Shown here: positions 8,305-17,084 of the stretch, one piece after another
Layout: each line of letters begins with the position of its first letter
Position numbering within the stretch: position 1 is the first letter of the stretch
NCBI GenBank assembly: GCA_002368155.1
Contig: AP018180.1
Coordinates: 7,806,561-7,870,560 of the forward strand
Source of the DNA: Nostoc carneum NIES-2107
GTDB lineage: Bacteria; Cyanobacteriota; Cyanobacteriia; Cyanobacteriales; Nostocaceae
Reading direction: 5' to 3'
DNA: 64,000 nt
Notes under the pieces: model-generated
What the model was told of the DNA's origin: nothing
Seen by the model: the letters and a program-made list of their open reading frames with translations, nothing else
The model's database searches: none
Translations under genes and position numbers: made by a program

Positions 8305-8955
8305 TCACAAATTAGGAATTATCAATTTGGGAATATCTTCTGGAGAATGAGCAATCCAATCAGCACCGTGAGTTGTTAATTCTTCCTCGCTTCCGTAGCC
8401 ATAGGTAACGCCAATGCTTGCAACTTGATTTTTCTTGGCTCCGATCATGTCGTGTTTGCGATCGCCTACCATGAAAACTGTAGAGGGTGCTAAATTTTCC
8501 TTCAGTAATATATGCCCAATTAAGTCGCCTTTAACACTGCGGGTTCCATCCAGTTCGCTACCATAAATCCCATCAAATAGAGGTGATAAGCCAAAATGTT
8601 CAATAATGCGGATGGTATAAATATAGGGTTTAGAAGTAGCGATAAAGGTTTTATAACCATAGGCGCGCAGAGTTTTGAGGGTTTCGGGAATTTGGGGATA
8701 AAGAATATTTTCAAATAATCCAATTGTGGAAAAGCGATCGCGGTAAAGTGAAATAGCCTGTGTCAGTAACTTTTCATCTGTAGTTTTCAATAACAGCGAA
8801 AACGTCTCCTGAATTGGCGGGCCGATATACCAACCCAATTCATCAACATCTGGTGGAGTGTAACCAAGTTCCGAAAGAGCATACTGAATGCTACGAGTAA
8901 TACCAGGCTTGGCATCAGTTAAAGTTCCATCTAAATCAAATAGGATGTTGGGCAT
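8305..8955 (-). CDS. HAD hydrolase, phosphoglycolate phosphatase-like
   Basis: This 216-residue HAD phosphatase has motif I FDLDGTLTD (nucleophile D7, acid D9) and a helical cap of subclass I. Motif II is TSKP, and motif III/IV is VGDRKHDMIGAKKN. The fold and length fit the Gph/PpaX group, which dephosphorylates 2-phosphoglycolate or similar small phosphates. In a photosynthetic host phosphoglycolate is a plausible substrate, but several paralogues usually exist. Other HAD proteins are at 58263 and 63829. Confidence 0.75.
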   Translation of the reverse strand: MPNILFDLDGTLTDAKPGITRSIQYALSELGYTPPDVDELGWYIGPPIQETFSLLLKTTDEKLLTQAISLYRDRFSTIGLFENILYPQIPETLKTLRAYGYKTFIATSKPYIYTIRIIEHFGLSPLFDGIYGSELDGTRSVKGDLIGHILLKENLAPSTVFMVGDRKHDMIGAKKNQVASIGVTYGYGSEEELTTHGADWIAHSPEDIPKLIIPNL

Positions 8956-8998
8956 AGGGCATGGGGTATTGGTAGTTGCTATTCTCGCATTATCTCCC

Positions 8999-9958
8999 TC
9001 ATCCCCTAATTCGCTTACCTATAAACTTCTCTCGGCTCAACAAAGCAATTCCCAAGGTGACGATACCAATCCCCACGCATTGAATCAGGTTTAAAGTTTC
9101 GCTAATTGTTGCCCATGCAACTAAGGCTGTCATGGCTGGACTACTAGCGCCAATAATAGAGGCGGTAGTTGCGCCAATTGTGCGAATTCCTAAATTATTG
9201 AGAGTATGACCGAGAAAACTGACTAAACCGGAAAAAATACTGCCAATCCACATAGGTGTCCAGTCAAGCTGGGCGCTGGGAAGGGGAAATAAGAGTAAAC
9301 TCAATCCAGAAAGCACTAGAGTTGAGGCAAAACTAATCCAGGTAAAGGGAACTGGATGGAATTTTTGTAAACATTTTTGGGCAAGGACGTTATAGAAGGC
9401 GTTAAAAATCCCAGCAATCAGGCTGGCGCAAATGCCGATCGCAATGGTATTACTGCTGTTGGTAGCAGAAGATTGGGGAACTGTGAGAACGCTGCCTACG
9501 AGAATAATACCCATAACTAGCCAACTAAAGGATGTGGGGCGATCGCCAAAAAATTTCCAAGATAGCAGGGCTGTAAACACCGGGTAGGTAAAAAATATGG
9601 TGAGTGCAATTCCTGTGGGTATCAAGCCAATGCCAATGTACAGCGAGGTAATGTACAAAAACATGAGTACTCCACAGCCCAAGGCTTGCAGCATCACATC
9701 TCGGCGTTCCCGTCTGAATAAGCTGAGGAATTCTTGAGGAGCAGATGGATATAGCTTGAATGATACAGATGCCATTAGTGGAACCACTAGCAGCATCCGC
9801 ATAAACATTAGTAAAAATGAACTTTGTAAATCAGGTTTAACGTAACCACCAAGTAAAAATAAACTCAGTACAAGATGTTCTGAAAATAAAACTCGGACGG
9901 TAACGTTGTGAAATGACAAAAAAAAGGAGGATAGAAGAACTGTCAGGATGCCCAACAA
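8999..9958 (-). CDS. EamA/DMT family transporter
   Basis: This 319-residue integral membrane protein has ten predicted helices formed by two EamA repeats. The second repeat starts near GICASLIAGIFNAFYNVLAQ, and the pattern GIGLIPTGIALTIFFTYPVF ends the first. The drug/metabolite transporter superfamily exports amino acids, metabolites or drugs; the substrate cannot be read from sequence. It stands 43 bp upstream of the HAD gene on the same strand. The 180 bp before its start contain no gene. Confidence 0.8.
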   Translation of the reverse strand: MLGILTVLLSSFFLSFHNVTVRVLFSEHLVLSLFLLGGYVKPDLQSSFLLMFMRMLLVVPLMASVSFKLYPSAPQEFLSLFRRERRDVMLQALGCGVLMFLYITSLYIGIGLIPTGIALTIFFTYPVFTALLSWKFFGDRPTSFSWLVMGIILVGSVLTVPQSSATNSSNTIAIGICASLIAGIFNAFYNVLAQKCLQKFHPVPFTWISFASTLVLSGLSLLLFPLPSAQLDWTPMWIGSIFSGLVSFLGHTLNNLGIRTIGATTASIIGASSPAMTALVAWATISETLNLIQCVGIGIVTLGIALLSREKFIGKRIRG

Positions 9959-10138
9959 GGTAAAAAAGTCTTTGTCAGACCTGCTTGTATTGCTAAAATC
10001 ACTGAAATAACAGACCAGACATTTGAGGGGATCATATCCCTAACGCTAAGTCATCGCTATTCAGACTCTATACCCTAAAATTTTGCATGAGTTGATGTCA
10101 AGTTAATTCACAATCGCATAGCAAAATAGGTGGGTTAA

Positions 10139-10735
10139 TTAGGAATCTGGTTTTGTCACTTGCAGAGATGGTCGCTCGGAAAATTCATCATACCAACGAG
10201 CAAGTTGGGGATAGTTCTGTCGCCATTGCAGTTCCGGAAGGCGAATTTCTAGTCCCAACGCAGATGCGAGGGTGATATGAGCCAGCTTAGGAGTTTGGTC
10301 GAGTTTATCCGAAATCTTCTCGAAGTAGCCCAAAATTCTCAACGCCCGCGATCGCTCTAATTCGATTACTTTTGGCGATTGTTCACCTTCTGAGCGAAAT
10401 AATCGCTCTCTTGTCCAGGTACTAATACCATCTATAAACGCGGTTGTTATACCTTCAAGCTGCTGAGAAAATCCGTCAGCATTGTCAGCAACAATTTTGA
10501 TTTCAGGATTTAAGTGATTGAGATAACTGACGATAATGCGCGTTTCACTCAAGATGAATCCGTCATCAGTTGCTAAACTTGGCACTTTACCTGTGGGGTT
10601 GTAATTGAGTAATTCACTATTGCGATCGCGCACAGTAACTTGTTGCAGTTCGACCCGATCCGCTAAATTTAGCTCAATAATTGCCACCCGTACTATGCGT
10701 GCATATTGAGATTTTTCTGTGTAGAAGAGTTTCAT
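10139..10735 (-). CDS. Glutathione S-transferase family protein
   Basis: This 198-residue protein has an N-terminal thioredoxin-like domain (residues 1-75; MKLFYTEKSQYARIVRVAI, GKVPSL cis-Pro, ETRIIVSYL glutathione-contact region). An all-helical C-terminal domain follows. The active site region has Ser9 rather than a Cys, so a conjugating rather than reductase-type GST is likely. It is the last gene of the minus-strand block SDR-TauD-LLM-LLM-GST (15473 to 10139), 58 bp after an LLM monooxygenase. A role in removing reactive products of that pathway is inference. Confidence 0.8.
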   Translation of the reverse strand: MKLFYTEKSQYARIVRVAIIELNLADRVELQQVTVRDRNSELLNYNPTGKVPSLATDDGFILSETRIIVSYLNHLNPEIKIVADNADGFSQQLEGITTAFIDGISTWTRERLFRSEGEQSPKVIELERSRALRILGYFEKISDKLDQTPKLAHITLASALGLEIRLPELQWRQNYPQLARWYDEFSERPSLQVTKPDS

Positions 10736-10793
10736 AAAAAAGTGCGACTTTTTTTGATACAGCTAGACTCTTGCAGAAGTTAAATCAGTAAAA

Positions 10794-12164
10794 TCACGTA
10801 GTAGCACCAGCTAATTCAGGTGATGCAAGTTTGGTGAACTGATTTACTGGACGGGGTAAACCGAGATTTTCCCGCAGAGTTCCCCCTTCATACTCAGTGC
10901 GGAATAAACCTCGGCGTTGCAATTCGGGGATGACAAAATCAACAAATTCATCTAAACCGCCAGGTAACCAAGGCGGCATAATATTGAAGCCATCAGCACC
11001 ATCATTTAAAAACCATTCTTCTAATTGGTCAGCAATTTGCTCTGGTGTTCCTAAAATTGTCCGATGTCCCCTTGCGCCCGCAATCCATAAATATAGTTGG
11101 CGGATGGTTAAATTCTCTCGCTGTGCCAGGTCTTTAATTAGCTGCAAACGGCTTTTACCGCCGTTAGTATCTAGTAAATCTGGTAACGGCCCGTCTAGGG
11201 GATATGACGATAAATCATGGCCAGTTAGTCCGGAAAGCAGACCTACTCCCACAGAGGGATGAATTAAATCTTGTAGTTGTTGATATTTTTCCTTCGCTTC
11301 TTGCTCAGTGCTACCGATGATTGGAAAGACACCAGGCATAATCTTGAGATGTTCGGGAGAACGTCCGTATTTTGCCAATCTTCCCTTGACACTTGCATAG
11401 AAAGCTTGTGCTTCTTTGAGAGTTTGCTGGGCAGTAAATATTACTTCTGCGGTGCGTGCAGCCAGTTCTTGCCCAGCTTCCGAAGAACCAGCTTGCACAA
11501 TTACTGGATATCCTTGCACCGGACGGGCGACATTCAACGGGCCGCGCACTGAGAAATGTTTACCTTTATGGTTGGGGATGTGTAGTTTATCAGGATGGAA
11601 ATAAAGTCCTGATTTTTTGTCACGAATTAAAGCATCATCTTCCCAACTATCCCACAGCTTGGTGACAACCTCTAAAAATTCTGTGGCTCTTTCATAGCGC
11701 AGTGCGTGTTGTAAATGTTCTTCCTGGCTAAAGTTCTTGGCTGCGGCTTCGGCGGAGGAGGTAACGACATTCCACCCAGCACGCCCACCACTGAGATAAT
11801 CTAGCGATGCGAACTTACGGGCGAGGTGAAAAGGTTCTTCATAGGTAGTTGATGCCGTTGCTACCAACCCGATTTTCTTTGTCACCACAGACAAAGCCGA
11901 CAATAAAGTTAGCGGTTCAAAGTGGACGCTAAATTGTCCCGAACGGCTAAAAGCTTCTTTTCCCTGTCCTCGATCCCAGACGGCTAAACCATCTGCGAGG
12001 AAGACCATATCAAATTTACCCCGTTCTGCTGTCTGTGCTAGCTGGGTGTAATGCTGAATATTCAGCCCTCCATCTGCTTGAGCTTGGGGATGTCGCCAAG
12101 CTGCGACGTGATGGCCTGCGTCTGGTAAGAATGCACCTAATCTCAGTTGTTTTTTCTGACTCAT
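10794..12164 (-). CDS. LLM flavin-dependent monooxygenase, NtaA/SnaA/DszA group (copy 1)
   Basis: This 456-residue luciferase-like TIM-barrel protein belongs to the long NtaA/SnaA/DszA/SoxA group. It begins LRLGAFLPDAGHHVAAWRHP, has TAERGKFDMVFLAD and ASLDYLSGGRAGWNVVTS (flavin/phosphate region), and ends with a family C-terminus (RGLFRTEYEGGTLRENLGL). These enzymes use FMNH2 supplied by a separate reductase and O2 to attack C-S or C-N bonds (DszA: dibenzothiophene sulfone; NtaA: nitrilotriacetate). It lies 8 bp downstream of a close paralogue (12173-13549), indicating tandem duplication. A third relative is at 17085. The substrate is not known. Confidence 0.85.
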   Translation of the reverse strand: MSQKKQLRLGAFLPDAGHHVAAWRHPQAQADGGLNIQHYTQLAQTAERGKFDMVFLADGLAVWDRGQGKEAFSRSGQFSVHFEPLTLLSALSVVTKKIGLVATASTTYEEPFHLARKFASLDYLSGGRAGWNVVTSSAEAAAKNFSQEEHLQHALRYERATEFLEVVTKLWDSWEDDALIRDKKSGLYFHPDKLHIPNHKGKHFSVRGPLNVARPVQGYPVIVQAGSSEAGQELAARTAEVIFTAQQTLKEAQAFYASVKGRLAKYGRSPEHLKIMPGVFPIIGSTEQEAKEKYQQLQDLIHPSVGVGLLSGLTGHDLSSYPLDGPLPDLLDTNGGKSRLQLIKDLAQRENLTIRQLYLWIAGARGHRTILGTPEQIADQLEEWFLNDGADGFNIMPPWLPGGLDEFVDFVIPELQRRGLFRTEYEGGTLRENLGLPRPVNQFTKLASPELAGATT

Positions 12165-12172
12165 ATTCTTCT

Positions 12173-13549
12173 CTATACAGATACACCTGCTAATTCAGCA
12201 GAGTTAGCAATATTGTTAAACTGGTTTACTGGCCTTGGTAGTCCCAAATTCTCCCGTAGGGTTTGCCCTGCGTATTCTGTGCGGAATAAACCTCGGCGTT
12301 GTAATTCAGGAATCACCAAATCAACAAACTCTTCTAAACCGCCAGGTAAATAAGGCGGCATAATATTGAAACCATCAGCCCCATCATTGACAAACCATTC
12401 TTCCAACTGGTCAGCAATCTGTTGTGGTGTACCCCAGATAGTTCTATGACCTCTTGCACCTGCGATCGCCAAGTATAATTCTCTGAGTGTCAAGTTCTCT
12501 CTATTGGACAAATCAGATACCAGCTTCAAGCGGCTCTTACTACCGTTGGTATCATCAGGAAATTCTGGTGCTGGGCCATCTAAAGGATATCCGGATAAAT
12601 CTTTACCACCATATACCCATCCTAGTAATCCCAAACCTACTAACGGATGAACTAATTCCTGAAGTTGGTCGTATTTTTCTTTGGCTTCTTGCTCAGTACT
12701 ACCAATTACCGGGAATATCCCTGGCATAATTTTGAGATGCTCAGGAGAACGTCCATATTTAGCCAATCTGCCCTTGACGCTGGCATAAAATTCCTGTGCT
12801 TCTTTGAGAGTTTGTTGGGCGGTGAATATCACCTCTGCGGTTTGGGCGGCGAGTTCTTGACCAGCTTCCGAAGAACCAGCTTGCACAATCACAGGATACC
12901 CTTGGACAGGACGGGCGACGTTGAGAGGGCCTTTGACTGAGAAATGTTTGCCTTTGTGGTGAGGAATATGCAGCTTGTCAGCCTCAAAATAAATCCCAGA
13001 ATCGCGATCGCGGATAAAAGCATCATCTTCCCAACTGTCCCACAGTTTGGTAACTACTTCGACAAACTCTTGGGCGCGTTCGTAGCGTGTGGCGTGTTCT
13101 AAATGCTTTTCTCTGTTGAAGTTCTTAGCTTCAGCTTCCGTTCCAGAAGTAACCACATTCCAGCCCGCCCGACCGCCACTTAAATAATCTAAGGAAGCAA
13201 ACTTGCGGGCTATGTGAAAAGGTTCATTGTAAGTTGTGGAGGCTGTCGCCACTAAGCCAATATTGTCTGTCACCGCAGACAAAGCCGACAGCAGCGTCAG
13301 AGGTTCAAAATGTACTAGCTTCCCGTTACGGCTCCAACCTTCCACATCAGTATTGTGATCCCGCACAGCGACCCCATCTGCCAGGAAAATCATATCAAAT
13401 TTTCCCCGTTCGGCTATCTGTGCCAACTGCTTATAATGCTTGAAGTTCAGAGGATTAGCCTGTGCTTGGGGATGTCGCCAAGCTGCAATATGATGTCCAG
13501 TCGGATGTAAAAATGCACCCAGTCTCAGTTGTTTCTTTTTCGTATTCAT
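12173..13549 (-). CDS. LLM flavin-dependent monooxygenase, NtaA/SnaA/DszA group (copy 2)
   Basis: This 458-residue paralogue of the downstream gene shares almost every motif: LRLGAFLHPTGHHIAAWRHP, ASLDYLSGGRAGWNVVTS, RGPLNVARP-type and PGGLEEFVDLVIPELQRR blocks. Differences concentrate around residues 50-65 and 300-330, so the two probably differ in substrate range. The mechanism by family is FMNH2- and O2-dependent oxygenation next to sulfur or nitrogen. Upstream, after 87 bp containing heptamer repeats, lies the AtsK-like dioxygenase gene, so the operon contains two chemically distinct desulfurising enzyme types. Confidence 0.85.
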   Translation of the reverse strand: MNTKKKQLRLGAFLHPTGHHIAAWRHPQAQANPLNFKHYKQLAQIAERGKFDMIFLADGVAVRDHNTDVEGWSRNGKLVHFEPLTLLSALSAVTDNIGLVATASTTYNEPFHIARKFASLDYLSGGRAGWNVVTSGTEAEAKNFNREKHLEHATRYERAQEFVEVVTKLWDSWEDDAFIRDRDSGIYFEADKLHIPHHKGKHFSVKGPLNVARPVQGYPVIVQAGSSEAGQELAAQTAEVIFTAQQTLKEAQEFYASVKGRLAKYGRSPEHLKIMPGIFPVIGSTEQEAKEKYDQLQELVHPLVGLGLLGWVYGGKDLSGYPLDGPAPEFPDDTNGSKSRLKLVSDLSNRENLTLRELYLAIAGARGHRTIWGTPQQIADQLEEWFVNDGADGFNIMPPYLPGGLEEFVDLVIPELQRRGLFRTEYAGQTLRENLGLPRPVNQFNNIANSAELAGVSV

Positions 13550-13609
13550 TATTATCTATTGAAATGCGTTTCCCCTGATTGGGGACTGGGAACGTAGAGG
13601 GGGAATTTC

Positions 13610-13640
13610 CATGCCCAATGCCCAATGCCCCATGCCCTAT
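13610..13640. repeat. CCCAATG-type heptamer repeats
   Basis: Four tandem degenerate heptamers (units CCCAATG, CCCCATG, CCCTAT) run right up to the stop codon of the dioxygenase gene. They are short tandem repeats typical of filamentous cyanobacteria, without coding meaning. Confidence 0.7.
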
Positions 13641-14551
13641 ACCAGCACTGCTTCGCGGCGGTTATATACTGAAGAATCACCTTTGATGGCTTCGCTTTGT
13701 TTACCATCAATACCAACTGGGATATCGCCAACGATAGTGATTCGCTGAACGTGGCGGGGTTGATCGCCGTAATCTGCGATCGCATAATGTTGAGTAGCGC
13801 GATTATCCCAGAAAGCTACGTCACCTACTCGCCAACGCCAACGCACTGTATTTTCTGGGCGAGTCACATAAGCTTGCAATAATTTGATGATTTCGTCGGA
13901 TTCATTTTGTGATAAACCCCGAAGGCGGCGCACAAAACCACCAATAAATAATCCCCGTTCCCCAGATTCCGGATGGACGCGTACAACTGGGTGCAAGGTT
14001 TCATATACAGTTGAAGTGAACACATCGCGATAGGCTCTGACTGCTTCTGGAAGATCCACTACAGCTGCTGCATAGTCGTAGGCGTTGCTATGTACTGCCC
14101 AAAGTTGATCTGCAAGGTCACGCAATGGAGTTGGTAAATCTTGGTAAGCTGTAACAGAGTTTGCCCAAATCGTATCACCACCCGATGGAGGAATAACCAA
14201 CGCCCGCAATACAGAACCAAGCGGGGGACGGTCTACAAATGTCACATCTGTATGCCAGTTATTGGCGCGTGCTACAGTTTTGCTGTAGTTCAGGTCAAGA
14301 ATTTCTGGGTTATCTGGAAGTGAGGGTACAGTGGGATGAGCTGTAGTCAATTCCCCAAACCGACGAGCAAAAGCTATTTGTTGATTAGCATCAATATTCT
14401 GTTCCCGGAAAAAGATAACTTTGTATTTAACTAACGCTTTGCGAATATCGCTGATAATTTCATCGCTGAGATGACTACTCAGGTCTACACCGATAATTTT
14501 TGCACCGATACGTCCGGCGATTGGTTTGATATCAAAGTATTGTGAAGTCAT
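13637..14551 (-). CDS. TauD/TfdA dioxygenase, alkylsulfatase AtsK-like
   Basis: This 304-residue Fe(II)/2-oxoglutarate dioxygenase has the iron-binding facial triad H100-x-D102 (WHTDVTFVDRPP) and H255 (NRATQHYAI). A downstream Arg near residue 266-270 would bind 2-oxoglutarate. The block HTDVTF..RPP..SVLRAL, SGGDTIWAN and LWAVHSNAYDYA resembles the alkylsulfatase AtsK, which oxidises the alpha-carbon of alkyl sulfate esters to release sulfate and aldehyde, more than taurine-specific TauD. It lies between the SDR gene and the LLM pair. A dyad operator candidate (15577-15608) precedes this operon. Confidence 0.8.
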   Translation of the reverse strand: MTSQYFDIKPIAGRIGAKIIGVDLSSHLSDEIISDIRKALVKYKVIFFREQNIDANQQIAFARRFGELTTAHPTVPSLPDNPEILDLNYSKTVARANNWHTDVTFVDRPPLGSVLRALVIPPSGGDTIWANSVTAYQDLPTPLRDLADQLWAVHSNAYDYAAAVVDLPEAVRAYRDVFTSTVYETLHPVVRVHPESGERGLFIGGFVRRLRGLSQNESDEIIKLLQAYVTRPENTVRWRWRVGDVAFWDNRATQHYAIADYGDQPRHVQRITIVGDIPVGIDGKQSEAIKGDSSVYNRREAVLV

Positions 14552-14571
14552 TGTTTTTATCTTTGTATTAG

Positions 14572-14625
14572 GGACTGGGGACTGGGGACTGGGGACTAGG
14601 GACTGGGGATTGGGGACTAGGGGAG
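14572..14625. repeat. GGGGACT heptamer tandem repeat
   Basis: About seven consecutive units of GGGGACT with variants GGGACTA and GGGGATT sit in the 121-bp gap between the SDR and dioxygenase genes. This is a cyanobacterial short tandem repeat. Confidence 0.8.
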
Positions 14626-14672
14626 AAATTCAATTACCAATGCCCTATGCCCAATGCCCCATGCCCAATTCA

Positions 14673-15473
14673 CTACACACCCGGCGTACTTCCACCATCA
14701 ACAATAATCTCTGCACCTGTAATCGAAGCAGCAAGGTCTGAGACTAAAAATAGTGTCAATGAAGCAATTTCTTCTGGTTGGGCGATTCTCTTGAGGGGAA
14801 TAGCTTGCAAAGATTCGGCTTTTGCTTGCTCAACTGTAATCCCTCGCGCTTGGGCGTTCTGTTCTGCCAAGCGTTCAGCGCGTTCGGTAGCAGTAGCACC
14901 AGGCGAAATGGCATTAATCCGAATGTTGTACTCGGCTAATTCTTTAGAAATTCCCTTTGTGAAGTTGAGCAAGGCGGCGTTGGTTGTACCACCTGGAAGG
15001 AAGTTGGGGCGAGGTGTGCGTCCTGCACCGCCGATGATATTGACGATTCTTCCATCGCCTCGGCTCTTTTGATGAGGAACAACGGCTTTAACTAGGCGAA
15101 TGTAGCCCAACAATTTTAAGTTCCAAGCATCTAGAAATACATCATCGCTGAGGTCGAGGAATGACCCAGCACGGGCTGACCCAGCATTATTGACTAAGAT
15201 ATCAATCTGACCAAACTGTGCCAGTGTGGTGGAGACAACTTTATCGACGCTTTCCGCCTGAGTCAAATCTGCACTGATAGATATGACTTTCGCCCCTGGT
15301 GTAGGTAGAGACTGGATTGCACTCACTGCATTCTCTAATCGTTCGGGGTTACGAGCTGCAATGACCACATTCACACCTTCACTATAAAGGGCTTTGGCGA
15401 TCGCTAATCCAATACCCGCACTACCACCTGTGACAATTGCTGTTTTACCTGCTAGCTTGAGTTCTAAGCTCAT
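14673..15473 (-). CDS. SDR-family protein lacking the catalytic Tyr and Lys
   Basis: This 266-residue Rossmann protein has an intact SDR cofactor motif TGGSAGIG (about residues 15-22), NNAG (95-98) and the PG-motif ISPGATATERAE. Its catalytic region is atypical. Where classical SDRs have a Ser and YxxxK, this one reads GGAGRTPRPN then LPGGTTNAALLNF, so the Tyr position is Gly161 and the Lys position is Asn165. It may therefore bind NAD(P) without classical reductase chemistry. It is the first gene of the minus-strand block ending with the GST and has the dyad 15577-15608 about 105 bp upstream. Confidence 0.8.
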   Translation of the reverse strand: MSLELKLAGKTAIVTGGSAGIGLAIAKALYSEGVNVVIAARNPERLENAVSAIQSLPTPGAKVISISADLTQAESVDKVVSTTLAQFGQIDILVNNAGSARAGSFLDLSDDVFLDAWNLKLLGYIRLVKAVVPHQKSRGDGRIVNIIGGAGRTPRPNFLPGGTTNAALLNFTKGISKELAEYNIRINAISPGATATERAERLAEQNAQARGITVEQAKAESLQAIPLKRIAQPEEIASLTLFLVSDLAASITGAEIIVDGGSTPGV

Positions 15474-15576
15474 GAGATGAATTCCTAGATTTGCTGGTCT
15501 GGCTATGTACTGTCTGCAACAGATAACCTAGTTATTCTCAACTTTACATAGCTGTAGCTAGGTTAATGATTTACTT

Positions 15577-15608
15577 AAATACGGTAAGCCAGTAGAGTTA
15601 ATGTATTT
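15577..15608. promoter_or_regulatory. Dyad operator candidate, site A
   Basis: AAATACGGTAA, a 10-bp spacer (15588-15597), then TTAATGTATTT. It lies about 105 bp upstream of the SDR start on the minus strand, the first gene of the SDR/AtsK/LLM/LLM/GST operon. It is one of seven such sites in the window, all with an exact 10-bp spacer. The rest of the 756-bp gene-free stretch 15474-16229 is AT-rich, with a repeat remnant and a hairpin. Confidence 0.65.
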
Positions 15609-15934
15609 TATAGCTGTAGAAGAAATTATCATAGACAATCTGAATAATCAAGCACCGTGTAAACCTACTTTTTTAAGCATAAATTTACACATTTAGCTTT
15701 TCTAATTATTTGCTAAATGTCTGGGAAAAGTTCAATTTTACTCTCTAAATGTAGGTATTTTTTATTAAAAATAAAGATTATTTTTGAGTATGATGCGTGC
15801 ATTTTTTTGATAAAAATACACAGGTTAATATTTATATTTTAATTAGTGCCAACCAAAAATTAATTAATAAATTAATGAAAAACTTATACCTAAAATATCA
15901 GCTTGGTTAACTATATTTACACAATATGAATAAT

Positions 15935-15966
15935 GTAGGGTGCGTTGTCGCCTAGTGCAACACACC
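15935..15966. repeat. Remnant of the GTAGGGTG palindromic repeat
   Basis: GTAGGGTGCGTTGTCGCC followed by GTGCAACACACC resembles the two ends of the element at 1926-2032, brought together with most of the interior deleted. It lies in the long gap 15474-16229. Confidence 0.45.
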
Positions 15967-16166
15967 AAAGCAATATGAATATGTATTTGCAGCTAATAAT
16001 CCTTAGCAAGATAACTTGATTAGTTGTAGAAGAAGCCAAGACCAACCTCCAGGAAATTTAATAAGCGATCGCTCCGGGGCTTATTACAATATTTTATCGG
16101 TTCATCATGAATCAAATTGAGCAATAATCCGTTATAATTCACACTTATTCCTTGTCCTCAATCAAT

Positions 16167-16195
16167 TTCTGAGTGATGTTTTCCATCGCTCAGAA
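16167..16195 (-). terminator. Hairpin downstream of the deaminase gene
   Basis: Arms TTCTGAGTGATG (16167-16178) and CATCGCTCAGAA (16184-16195) form a 12-bp stem with one wobble pair and a 5-base loop. It sits 35 bp past the stop of the minus-strand deaminase gene. It lacks a strong U-tract, so termination is probable rather than certain. Confidence 0.5.
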
Positions 16196-16229
16196 TTATT
16201 TATTATTTGGCAAAGATTACAAAATTCTG

Positions 16230-16670
16230 TTACAGTTTCAAACCCTTTAATAGATATTTTTCTAGAAAATGATTCACTTCCTCAGCACATAACCCGACAT
16301 GAACTATTTTCCCTGCTGCTTGGAGAATATCTAATCCTTTACCGTGATTGCGCGGATCTGGATCGACTAGCGAGACATATATTTCTTGAATGCGTGGATC
16401 TTTGGCGATCGCCAAAGCACAAGAGGGTGTGCGTCCTTGAAAAGAACAAGGTTCAAGAGTGACGTACATTTGCAAAAACGGTAAATCTTGACCTTGAATG
16501 TAGGTGAGTGCATCAGCCTCAGCGTGGTGTTTTCCTGGTGAATGCGTATATCCTAGTGCTACTATCTGGCCAGCATGGACTATGACACAACCCACTGGTG
16601 GATTAGGTAAGCATTCTGGTAAAGCTTTTTTGCTGTGCGCTAGAGCAGCCAGCATATATTTATCGTTCAT
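16230..16670 (-). CDS. RibD-type deaminase domain, stand-alone
   Basis: This 146-residue cytidine deaminase-fold protein has the zinc signature H49-A-E51 and C75...C84 in LEPCSFQGRTPSC. That is the pattern of the N-terminal half of RibD, which deaminates diaminohydroxyphosphoribosylaminopyrimidine in riboflavin synthesis. The C-terminal reductase half is absent; the protein ends at residue 146. Either the reductase is encoded elsewhere or this is a repurposed deaminase. It sits alone between the two organosulfur gene blocks. A link to the heavy flavin demand of the nearby monooxygenases is tempting but unproven. Confidence 0.8.
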   Translation of the reverse strand: MNDKYMLAALAHSKKALPECLPNPPVGCVIVHAGQIVALGYTHSPGKHHAEADALTYIQGQDLPFLQMYVTLEPCSFQGRTPSCALAIAKDPRIQEIYVSLVDPDPRNHGKGLDILQAAGKIVHVGLCAEEVNHFLEKYLLKGLKL

Positions 16671-17084
16671 TTCTTGAATATCTGTGTAAACAACTGATAA
16701 CCCTCTAATCCCTGCTCCCAGATACTTTGCAATATTTAATGTTTGACAACCTAATTATTCGTATATCATATACTTGTGTTTGCCAGCACATATTTTTTTG
16801 GATGTATTGTGTAAGCTTTATGTTTAATGTCTGGTAATTAGGTGAATACCTGAACGCCTGACACAACTAACTCAAAGCTTTACAGTAAAAGGATTTTATA
16901 AATCTGCTATCCAAATACAAGTATTTTTTGGGCATATATCATGCTATCAAGCCAATAGATGAGTTTTGAGCAGTTAAGAATTAGCCAAACTTTTGTAGCA
17001 GCAGTCAAAGACTGATGTTACTGAAAAAGTGATTTGCTACGCGCTGTATAAGCGATAGCACCATTTAAGAATAGAGAAAAGCGG
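16671..17084. other. Gene-free upstream region of the third long LLM gene
   Basis: This 414-bp AT-rich stretch separates the deaminase gene from the plus-strand LLM cluster. It should hold the promoter of 17085-18449. I found no copy of the 32-bp dyad in it. A 14-bp palindrome AAATACAAGTATTT at 16913-16926 shares the half-site core but has the wrong spacing. No RNA gene or ORF was seen. Confidence 0.5.

Noticed and set aside
14647-15072. Long open frame opposite the SDR gene
   Set aside because: It is antisense to a clear SDR gene and has no family features. The same holds for the other frames overlapping groEL, LLM and sulfatase genes.
16913-16926. AAATACAAGTATTT palindrome as an eighth dyad site
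   Set aside because: The half-site core is similar but the arms are 2 bp apart instead of 10-bp spaced 11-mers, so it does not fit the other seven.
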